Origin: Haemophilus sp.
GTDB taxonomy: Bacteria > Pseudomonadota > Gammaproteobacteria > Enterobacterales > Pasteurellaceae
Length of the DNA: 12,604 bases
Assembly (NCBI GenBank): GCA_019423005.1
Contig: JAHZCF010000029.1
Span: forward strand, 1-12,604
Reading direction: 5' to 3'
In this document: positions 7,526 through 12,604 of the stretch, in pieces
How the letters are laid out: every line of letters starts with the position of its first letter
Position numbering within the stretch: the stretch's first letter is position 1
The notes under the pieces: model-generated
What the model was told of the DNA's origin: nothing
The model's database searches: none
What the model saw: the letters and a program-made list of their open reading frames with translations, nothing else
Translations under genes and position numbers: made by a program

Positions 7526-7661
7526 GATTTTCTCCTTAAAATAAAAAAGCAGTCTGTTCCAATTCTACTCTTTTTTGATATTTATTTTCAGCGTTTCTGT
7601 GTTTCGTTGTTCGATATTTAAACGTTGTTTGAAAAATTTTTACTGGTACCCGTACAAGAAA
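7526..7661 (-). other. nimR-hypA intergenic stretch, no gene
   Basis: The 136-base gap contains only the hypA ribosome site, an A5T5 run (7632-7641) and a 14-bp near-palindrome at 7641-7654 centred on GGTACC with one mismatched pair. The palindrome has no room for a stable loop and no good U-tract on the minus strand, so I do not call it a terminator. Read-through from nimR into hypA is therefore possible. No convincing promoter for hypA is visible. Confidence 0.4.
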
Positions 7662-8075
7662 TCATTTTAGCGGCACAAAATTAATGCCGCTATGTTGCAA
7701 TAAAGTATTCATTAAATCATTGTTTTGTTCAAATTGGCTACATTTGCCTTTGAGCTGAATTAAGCGAATTCTCAAGTGAGCCAATTCATGAATCCGTTTT
7801 GATACTTCTCGAATATGTCGATCTAGCAGCTCATTAATTTCTCTTTCTTGCTCTTGAGTGGCACATTGAGGATTGAGCAACATTTTGATTTCTTTCAGTG
7901 AAATATCCAAACTGCGGCAATAGCAAATAAAAGAAAGTTGTTTCAAATGCTCTTCCGTATAAACGCGAAAATTACCAATTGTTCGCTTGGCGGGTTCGAT
8001 CAATCCTTGTTTTTCATAGAAACGTACGGCTTCCACCGTACAGCCAACGATATTGGCTAATTGACCAATTTTCAT
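7662..8075 (-). CDS. nimR: NimR-like MerR-family nickel-responsive regulator
   Basis: A 137-residue MerR-family activator. The N-terminal winged helix reads MKIGQLANIVGCTVEAVRFYEKQGLI, then GNFRVYTEEHLKQLSFICYCRSLDISLKEIKMLL, followed by a long dimerisation helix (about residues 80-115) and a short metal-binding tail. Overall it resembles the CadR/PbrR cadmium-lead group. However, the cysteine expected before the dimer helix is Glu77 here, with a cysteine six residues earlier (Cys71); Cys112 in KGKC is kept, and the third cysteine is missing. This, and its place divergent from nikK, fits H. influenzae NimR, the Ni(II)-responsive activator of nikKLMQO. The start has only a weak ribosome site, but the N-terminus is canonical. 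It may head the hyp block, since no clear terminator follows. Confidence 0.85.
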   Translation of the reverse strand: MKIGQLANIVGCTVEAVRFYEKQGLIEPAKRTIGNFRVYTEEHLKQLSFICYCRSLDISLKEIKMLLNPQCATQEQEREINELLDRHIREVSKRIHELAHLRIRLIQLKGKCSQFEQNNDLMNTLLQHSGINFVPLK

Positions 8076-8092
8076 TTTTTATTAAATTACAC

Positions 8093-8123
8093 TTGACTCT
8101 GAAGTTACTTCATATTTTATACT
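8093..8123 (+). promoter_or_regulatory. MerR-type promoter and operator of the nik operon
   Basis: TTGACT (-35, 8093-8098) and TATACT (-10, 8118-8123) are separated by 19 bases, the over-long spacer typical of promoters that MerR-family proteins activate by untwisting DNA. Inside the spacer is a perfect 13-bp palindrome, TGAAGT-T-ACTTCA (8100-8112), the likely NimR operator, sitting nearer the -35 box as in merO. Both hexamers match consensus at five positions. The same dyad is not seen in the hyp leaders. Confidence 0.85.
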
Positions 8124-8161
8124 TTATCACAGTATTCACATGTTAGAAAAGGAGAACTTCC

Positions 8162-8845
8162 ATGAAAAAAACAGCATTGTTTATTACTGCACTATTCGGT
8201 GCTTCACTCGCTAATGCACATAATGTTTGGTTGGAGCCCGTTAAGGATGTAAAAGGGCAATATGTGGTTAAATTTGGTCATGAAGAAACTGAAACCTATC
8301 CTCAAAGCAAATTAAAAGCAGTACGCCTACTTGATACTAAAGGCCAACTGCAAAATGCCACAGTAAACTTTAAAGAAGGCGAAGCATACTTTGCTGCACC
8401 TGATGCAACCATCGCATTTATTCGCTTTGATAATGGTGTTTGGTCAAAATTACCTAGCGGTAAATATGTCGAAAAAACCAAACAACAAGCACCTGAAGCT
8501 GTACGCAGTGTTAATCCGATCAAATTCGGTAAAGCGATTTTACACTGGGATGCGCAAGCGAATAAATCACACAACATGGATTATGAATTAATCCCTCAAA
8601 GTGAACCGAAAGCGGGACAACCACTCGATATTCTCGTATTAGTAAAAGGTAAACCAGTGCAAGGCATCAAAGTAGGTTTAGGCGAAGATCACCCATTCAA
8701 CTTAACCAATGAAAAAGGGGTTGCACAATTCACCCCTAAAGCGGGTTATAACAAAGTCTGGGCTGAATTTGACGAGCCGGTTAAAGACAATCCTGACTAT
8801 AACAAACGTAGTGTTGAATATATGCTCACTTTTGATGCGAAATAA
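8162..8845 (+). CDS. nikK: NikK, periplasmic component of the nickel ECF transporter (DUF4198 family)
   Basis: A 227-residue exported protein. Residues 1-19 form a signal peptide (KK, hydrophobic core, ANA cleavage site), so the mature chain should begin with His20 in HNVWLEP. An exposed N-terminal histidine followed by an aromatic residue is typical of DUF4198 proteins and suggests metal binding. The rest is predicted beta-rich, without a membrane segment. It includes an Ig-like stretch (GQPLDILVLVKGKPVQGIKVGL ... NEKGVAQFTPKAGYNKVWAEF, about 150-205), and EYMLTFDAK closes the protein. By homology to H. influenzae NikK it is the first gene of nikKLMQO and supports Ni(II) uptake, perhaps by capturing nickel in the periplasm; its exact role is not settled. 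AAAAGGAGA (8147-8155) is a strong ribosome site. The stop overlaps the nikL start by one base. Confidence 0.88.
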   Translation: MKKTALFITALFGASLANAHNVWLEPVKDVKGQYVVKFGHEETETYPQSKLKAVRLLDTKGQLQNATVNFKEGEAYFAAPDATIAFIRFDNGVWSKLPSGKYVEKTKQQAPEAVRSVNPIKFGKAILHWDAQANKSHNMDYELIPQSEPKAGQPLDILVLVKGKPVQGIKVGLGEDHPFNLTNEKGVAQFTPKAGYNKVWAEFDEPVKDNPDYNKRSVEYMLTFDAK

Positions 8846-9348
8846 TGAAAAAAGTTGTATTTTTAACCGCACTTTTCACCTGGCTGTGTGCACCATCAGC
8901 ATTGGCTCATAGTTTGCATGTTTTTGCACAATATGATGGACACACAGTCTCTGGCAAAGCCTATTATTCCGATATGACCCCAGCGGCAGAAACCTATATG
9001 GAAATTTTGCAAGCTGGTCAGGACTCCCCTCTATTGGAAGGCAAAACGGATCGCGATGGGCAATTTGCCTATCCGATCAATACCACTGCCGAAGGTGCCA
9101 TTAAAGTAGTGATAGAAGGTGAAGAAGGACATCGAGCCTCAATTGTTGCCAACAGAGTATCTGCACAAGCTACTAATAATAGTGACAATGCATTGATGTT
9201 GGTCCGCGAAGATATTTCTAAATTAAAAGACAAAATTTACCTGCACGATATTATTGGTGGTATCGGTTATATTGTTGGTATTTTTGGCTTATGGGCATTG
9301 ATTAGAGCCTCAAAAATGACGCGTGCGTCGCAATCTAAGGAAAGATAA
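8845..9348 (+). CDS. nikL: NikL, membrane-anchored accessory component of the nickel ECF transporter
   Basis: A 167-residue protein with a signal peptide (cleavage expected after SALA at residue 21). The mature start is HSLHVFAQY, with histidines at residues 22 and 25. A periplasmic beta domain (GHTVSGKAYYSDMTPA, KTDRDGQFAYPI) follows. A coiled linker (DISKLKDKIYLHD) leads to one C-terminal membrane helix (about 136-154, GGIGYIVGIFGLWALI) and a short basic cytoplasmic tail. This is the architecture of NikL, which supports the NikM substrate-binding subunit. Cys15 lies in the hydrophobic core of the signal peptide without a proper lipobox, so it is not a lipoprotein. The ATG overlaps the nikK stop (TAATG), suggesting translational coupling. 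An uptake signal falls in the signal-peptide coding region. Confidence 0.87.
   Translation: MKKVVFLTALFTWLCAPSALAHSLHVFAQYDGHTVSGKAYYSDMTPAAETYMEILQAGQDSPLLEGKTDRDGQFAYPINTTAEGAIKVVIEGEEGHRASIVANRVSAQATNNSDNALMLVREDISKLKDKIYLHDIIGGIGYIVGIFGLWALIRASKMTRASQSKER
8866..8874 (-). repeat. Uptake signal core in the nikL signal-peptide region
   Basis: ACCGCACTT on the plus strand, encoding Thr-Ala-Leu in LTALFT of the NikL signal peptide. NikK has the related peptide ITALFG at the same place without the full signal. Confidence 0.9.
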
Positions 9349-9349
9349 T

Positions 9350-9961
9350 ATGCATTTATCGGAAGGTGTGTTGCATACCCCCGTATTGCTTGGAGGTGCA
9401 GCTGTCGCATTAGTCTGCGTAATGATTGGCCTGAAACGCCTCAATTCGCAGCAATTGCCGCTAACGGCATTGTTTGCCGCTGCCTTTTTTGTTGCCGGTA
9501 CCATTCATGTACCAGTTGGCATTGGCAGCGTGCATCTCATCTTAAACGGCATGGCCGGTCTATTTCTTGGTTGGGCGGTATTCCCTGCCTTTTTAATCGC
9601 ATTGGTATTACAAGTCTTGCTCTTTTCCTTCGGTGGATTTGCCGTGCTTGGTGTCAATTTATGTGTGATGGCATTGCCTGCCCTTCTTGTACATTGGCTA
9701 TTTGCAAAAAGACTTGAAAATGACAATTCCCGTCGCACTCAAATTACTGCCGGTATTGGTGCTGGCGTGATCGGCGTTGGCGGTTCAGCCTTGCTTGCCT
9801 CTCTTGTCTTAGCATTAGATGGTGGTAAAGCCTACAGCGATCTGATCATGTTACTGGTGATATCACATATCCCTGTATTTATTATCGACAGTATCGTCAG
9901 TGTTGGTGTGGTCTTATTGTTAAACAAAATGTATCCAACAGCGCTCAGTGTGGTGAAATGA
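9350..9961 (+). CDS. nikM: NikM, substrate-binding membrane subunit of the nickel ECF transporter (CbiM/NikM family)
   Basis: A 203-residue polytopic membrane protein, the S component that binds Ni(II). It starts MHLSEGVLH. In the CbiM/NikM family the N-terminal amino group and His2 are metal ligands, which fixes the start at this ATG rather than at the frame opening nine codons upstream; AAGGA (9337-9341) is correctly spaced. The block TIHVPVGIGSVHLILNGMAG (histidines 53 and 62) matches the family stretch that completes the metal site, followed by LGWAVFPAFLIALVLQ and several further hydrophobic helices to the C-terminus. There is no fused NikN/CbiN part; NikL and NikK take that place. The gene begins one base after the nikL stop and overlaps nikQ (ATGA). 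Cobalt transport is possible from sequence alone; the context argues for nickel. Confidence 0.93.
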   Translation: MHLSEGVLHTPVLLGGAAVALVCVMIGLKRLNSQQLPLTALFAAAFFVAGTIHVPVGIGSVHLILNGMAGLFLGWAVFPAFLIALVLQVLLFSFGGFAVLGVNLCVMALPALLVHWLFAKRLENDNSRRTQITAGIGAGVIGVGGSALLASLVLALDGGKAYSDLIMLLVISHIPVFIIDSIVSVGVVLLLNKMYPTALSVVK

Positions 9962-10602
9962 ATTTTCTTGCTATTTTCCAACCGCACTTACGATTAATTT
10001 ATGTGTTTTTGTGTGGACTTATCGTCAGCACAATGACACATATTTCAACGCTTATTATCCTTAATCTGATCGTATTCAGCGGGTTACTTATTGCGCTAAT
10101 ACGTTATCAAAAATCCCTTGCCGGTTATTTCAAATATTGGCTGAAACTCAATTTTTTCACTTTGCTTGTTTGGTTGACCTTAAGTTGGAAAATCACCGAG
10201 CAAGGTTTAGTATTAAACCCTATGGGCATTCTGCTTGCACTGCTCATCACACTTCGTTTCAATTTAATTTTAAGTTTAACTCGACTCTTGTTAATAGATA
10301 TGAACGAGAGCCTTTTATTGCAAGCATTGTGCCGTTTGCCATTGCCTGAAAAACTACTTCATCTCTTTGTTCTCACTGTTCGCTATATTTCCGTGTTCAG
10401 TGAAGTACATAAAAAGATGGATATGGCAATGCGAGCACGTGGCTACCAGCCAAAACTTAATGGCAGAACCTTATTTATCGCGGCGCAGAGTGTCGCCCTA
10501 TTATTAATTCATGCACTCGTTAAAGCAGAAAAAACAGAAATGGCGCTAAAAGCTCGTGGCTTTCAGCTGCATGATGTGAAAAAAACACAGGATAAATCTT
10601 GA
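9958..10602 (+). CDS. nikQ: NikQ, ECF transporter T component (transmembrane coupling subunit)
   Basis: A 214-residue membrane protein with four to five hydrophobic stretches in the first 145 residues. A cytoplasmic helical part then carries the two Ala-Arg-Gly coupling motifs that define ECF T components: AMRARGY (Ala160-Arg161-Gly162) and ALKARGF (Ala199-Arg200-Gly201). These helices lie in grooves of the ATPase and pass ATP-driven movement to NikM. The long spacing between the two motifs and the final short charged tail fit CbiQ/NikQ, though the protein is on the short side. The start overlaps the nikM stop (ATGA) and the stop shares one base with nikO. An uptake signal lies near the 5' end. 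Confidence 0.92.
   Translation: MNFLAIFQPHLRLIYVFLCGLIVSTMTHISTLIILNLIVFSGLLIALIRYQKSLAGYFKYWLKLNFFTLLVWLTLSWKITEQGLVLNPMGILLALLITLRFNLILSLTRLLLIDMNESLLLQALCRLPLPEKLLHLFVLTVRYISVFSEVHKKMDMAMRARGYQPKLNGRTLFIAAQSVALLLIHALVKAEKTEMALKARGFQLHDVKKTQDKS
9981..9989 (-). repeat. Uptake signal core inside nikQ
   Basis: ACCGCACTT on the plus strand, read as part of FQPHLRL near the NikQ N-terminus. Confidence 0.9.
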
Positions 10603-11243
10603 TGAACGTCCTCGAAGTCAAACAATTACAGATCATGCGTGACCAACGCGTGATTATTGATAACCTTTCTTTTAAACTCCCTGAAGGTCACCGACTTTTT
10701 TTACAAGGCGATATTGGTTGTGGAAAATCCACCCTATTACATTGCCTATTAGGATTCATCCCTTATCAACAAGGGGAAATTCGCTGGTTTGATAACACCT
10801 GCCGTCAAGAAAAAGATTTTGTACCGTTACGTGGAAAGATTGGTATCTGTTTCCAACATGCAGGCGATCAACTTTTTGGTCCAACCGTACTTGATGATGT
10901 GGCCTTTGGTCCACTCAATCAAGGATTAAACAGAGATGAAGCCTATCAAATTGCATTACAGCAGTTGGAACGTCTAAATATTGTTGGATTAAAAGATCGC
11001 TCTGTAAATACCTTATCTGGTGGTGAACAAAATTTTACTGCACTGGCAGGCGTGCTAGCGATGCAGCCAAAAGTATTGTTGTTGGATGAACCGACCAACG
11101 GACTGGATGTAAAAAATATCGCCAAACTGACCGCACTTTTACGTGAACTACAGTTACCGATGCTTATTGCCTCGCATGATTTACGCTTCAGTGAAACACT
11201 CGCCGATTCCTGTTTGTCTTTAGCCACAGACAACAATGGCTAA
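10602..11243 (+). CDS. nikO: NikO, ATPase subunit of the nickel ECF transporter
   Basis: A 213-residue ABC ATPase that powers nickel import with NikM and NikQ. Motifs: Walker A GDIGCGKST (36-44), Q-loop CFQHAGDQLFG (Gln85), signature LSGGE (138-142), Walker B VLLLDEP (158-164), D-loop and switch His192 in ASHDL. It stops soon after the switch region, so it is a compact single-domain ATPase compared with CbiO proteins of about 270 residues. The residues after the signature are QNFTALAG, where most CbiO/EcfA proteins have a basic residue. The ATG at 10602 shares its first base with the nikQ stop; a TTG one codon earlier is less likely. AGG at 10589-10591 serves as ribosome site. An uptake signal encodes LTALL near the end. 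Confidence 0.93.
   Translation: MNVLEVKQLQIMRDQRVIIDNLSFKLPEGHRLFLQGDIGCGKSTLLHCLLGFIPYQQGEIRWFDNTCRQEKDFVPLRGKIGICFQHAGDQLFGPTVLDDVAFGPLNQGLNRDEAYQIALQQLERLNIVGLKDRSVNTLSGGEQNFTALAGVLAMQPKVLLLDEPTNGLDVKNIAKLTALLRELQLPMLIASHDLRFSETLADSCLSLATDNNG
11130..11138 (-). repeat. Uptake signal core inside nikO
   Basis: ACCGCACTT on the plus strand, encoding Thr-Ala-Leu in LTALLREL of NikO. Confidence 0.9.
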
Positions 11244-11275
11244 ATGTGCTCATAATGCATGAGAAAATAATTCAA

Positions 11276-11308
11276 TAAAAAACGGGCGAACCATTTAAGT
11301 TCGCCCGT
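11276..11308 (-). terminator. Terminator between convergent nikO and fdhF
   Basis: A 10-bp perfect GC-rich inverted repeat, ACGGGCGAAC (11282-11291) and GTTCGCCCGT (11299-11308), has a seven-base loop. Read on the minus strand, the hairpin is followed by TTTTTATT, a good U-tract, so it mainly ends fdhF. On the plus strand the tail is weaker (CATTCATTT), but it may still help to end nikO. Confidence 0.85.
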
Positions 11309-11327
11309 CATTCATTTATGACACTAA

Positions 11328-12604
11328 TCAAGCCACAAGTGCGGTTTCTTTTAAGCGATTTTTTAATTTCGCGTATTCAGTTACCACATAGCGTTCAGCC
11401 CAGGCTTGGTCTTCGATTTTCTCAATACGAACCGCGCTGTATTTATATTCCGGAGTTCTAGAACCCGGATTCAAATGTTCAGCGGTTAATTCGTTACATT
11501 TACCGATCCACCATTGATAGGTCATATAACAAGCGCCTTTGTTGGTACGAGTGCTGACATCCGCGCGAGAAATCACTTTACCGCGTGATGATGCAATCCA
11601 AACCAAGTCGTTGTTTTTTATGCCTAATTCTTTGGCATCTTGATCGTTCATTTGTACGAATCCTGGTTCATCAGCAAGTGCCGCAAGTGCACGGCAGTTA
11701 CCGGTCATTGAACGGCAGGAATAGTGACCCACTTCACGTACGGTAGAAAGTACCAATGGGAATTCTTCTGAAAGATCTTCCATCGGTGGTTCCCAGTCAC
11801 ATGCAAAGAATTCAGCTTTGCCGTTCGGACGGTCGAAGATTTGGCCTTTATACAAATATTGCGTACCTTGATCTTCAGGACCTTCGTCAGTACATGGCCA
11901 TTGGATATAGCCCATACCTTCCATTTTTTCGTAAGTTGCCCCTTTATAAAGCGGACAAAGATCACGCAACTCATCCCAAATTTCTTTGGTATTGTTATAG
12001 TGCATTGGGTAACCCATTGCCGTAGCAATTTCGCTAATGATCACCCAGTCATCCTTGACATCGCCGGTTGGTTCAACGGCTTTATAGAAACGTTGGAAAC
12101 CACGGTCGGCGGCACTATACACCCCTTCATGTTCAGCGCAAGAAGTCGCAGGTAATAAAATATCTGCTTCTGCTGCGGTTTGAGTCATGAAGATATCTTG
12201 AACGATAAGAAGCTCAACTTTCTCGAAGGCTTTTTTAACAGCATTAATATCAGGCTCAGTTTGTAATGTATCTTCACCCATGATATAGAATGCTTTAATT
12301 TTATCTTCCATGATCGCTTCAGGGACTTCACTCAACGGCACACCTGGTTTGGTTGGAATAGATGGCACGTCCCAAGCTTTCGCAAATTTTGCATTAATCT
12401 CTGGATTAGCAAAACTTTGATAGCCAGGTAATGTGTTGAATAACGCCCCCATATCGCACGCACCCTGTACGTTGTTTTGACCACGTACTGGGTTCACCCC
12501 AACATTTGGTTTACCTAAGTTACCGGTAAGCATTGCCAAGCTTGCTAATGCACGTACGGTTTCTACACCTTGACGGAATTGGCAAACGCCCATACCCCAT
12601 AAGA
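11328..12604 (-). CDS. fdhF: Formate dehydrogenase H, molybdopterin subunit, 3' part
   Basis: About 425 C-terminal residues of a molybdopterin oxidoreductase that matches E. coli FdhF (715 residues) closely; the frame stays open to the right edge (codons for LWG precede MGVCQF), so the 5' end is outside. Blocks include MGVCQFRQGVETVRALASLAMLTGNLGKP, NPVRGQNNVQGACDMGAL, IMGEDTLQTEP, VQDIFMTQTAAEADILLPAT, GYPMHYNNTKEIWDELRDLCP, STVREVGHYSCRSMTGNC and MTYQWWIGKCNEL. FdhF oxidises formate to CO2 and, in E. coli, feeds hydrogenase 3 in formate hydrogenlyase. The N-terminal Fe-S site and the position equivalent to selenocysteine 140 are not visible. The stop is TGA, but read-through would meet TAA after three codons. 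Clustering with hyp and nik genes supports a hydrogen-producing role. An uptake signal lies at its 3' end. Confidence 0.94.
   Translation of the reverse strand, partial: LWGMGVCQFRQGVETVRALASLAMLTGNLGKPNVGVNPVRGQNNVQGACDMGALFNTLPGYQSFANPEINAKFAKAWDVPSIPTKPGVPLSEVPEAIMEDKIKAFYIMGEDTLQTEPDINAVKKAFEKVELLIVQDIFMTQTAAEADILLPATSCAEHEGVYSAADRGFQRFYKAVEPTGDVKDDWVIISEIATAMGYPMHYNNTKEIWDELRDLCPLYKGATYEKMEGMGYIQWPCTDEGPEDQGTQYLYKGQIFDRPNGKAEFFACDWEPPMEDLSEEFPLVLSTVREVGHYSCRSMTGNCRALAALADEPGFVQMNDQDAKELGIKNNDLVWIASSRGKVISRADVSTRTNKGACYMTYQWWIGKCNELTAEHLNPGSRTPEYKYSAVRIEKIEDQAWAERYVVTEYAKLKNRLKETALVA
11337..11345 (+). repeat. Uptake signal core at the 3' end of fdhF
   Basis: Exact AAGTGCGGT; on the coding strand it encodes Thr-Ala-Leu in ETALVA, the last residues of FdhF. 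Confidence 0.9.

Noticed and set aside
7549..7560. Possible sigma-54 (-24/-12) promoter upstream of hypA, as in the E. coli hyp operon
   Set aside because: On the minus strand the GG and GC doublets are eight bases apart instead of ten, and the flanking bases fit poorly.
7641..7654. Near-palindrome around GGTACC after nimR as a terminator
   Set aside because: The dyad leaves no real loop, has a mismatch and lacks a good U-tract on the minus strand.
8887..8889. NikL as a lipoprotein because of a cysteine in its signal peptide
   Set aside because: Cys15 is preceded by Thr-Trp-Leu, which is not a lipobox, and a better signal peptidase I site (ALA before His22) follows.
11319..11330. TGA at the end of fdhF read as selenocysteine
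   Set aside because: Read-through adds only three residues before TAA, and the C-terminus already matches that of E. coli FdhF; the family's selenocysteine is near the N-terminus.

Overview
The window looks like a piece of a Pasteurellaceae chromosome from the Haemophilus/Aggregatibacter side of the family. The main evidence is eleven copies of the 9-bp uptake-signal core AAGTGCGGT, on both strands. It is AT-rich, and its proteins read as Haemophilus-like orthologues (PurR, Ppc, the HI1450-type DNA mimic and the NikKLMQO/NimR nickel system). I cannot name the species. The presence of fdhF and hyp genes means it makes [NiFe]-hydrogenase, probably formate hydrogenlyase.

Layout, left to right. 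(1) The 3' part of purR (+) ends in a terminator made of two inverted uptake signals. (2) ppc (+), phosphoenolpyruvate carboxylase, is complete and is closed by a second terminator of the same kind. (3) A small acidic DUF440/UPF0263 'DNA mimic' gene (+) follows. It converges on the next block across a 14-bp perfect hairpin that could serve both sides. (4) A minus-strand block reads nimR, hypA, hypB, hypD, hypE: a MerR-family nickel sensor followed by [NiFe]-hydrogenase maturation genes. hypC is absent from its usual place, and a 186-bp non-coding gap separates hypA from hypB. (5) A tightly packed plus-strand operon nikK-nikL-nikM-nikQ-nikO, with stops and starts overlapping or nearly so, encodes an ECF-type nickel importer. 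It diverges from nimR across an 86-bp region with a textbook MerR-type promoter (19-bp spacer and a 13-bp palindrome). (6) fdhF (minus strand, 5' end outside the window), formate dehydrogenase H, converges on nikO at a hairpin terminator.

How the parts fit: NikKLMQO imports Ni(II), NimR senses it, and HypA/HypB deliver nickel to hydrogenase. HypD/HypE, with a HypC-type partner that must lie elsewhere, build the Fe(CN)2CO group. FdhF supplies electrons from formate, in E. coli to hydrogenase 3. The right 8.5 kb is therefore a nickel-to-hydrogen-metabolism region. Its uptake signals suggest long residence in this lineage rather than recent acquisition. The left 4 kb is core metabolism.

I found no tRNA, rRNA, CRISPR array, insertion sequence or phage gene. 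No intergenic stretch exceeds 300 bases. Each family is already known; what deserves a second look is the clustering, the missing hypC, the hypA-hypB gap and the N-terminal histidines of the Nik proteins.
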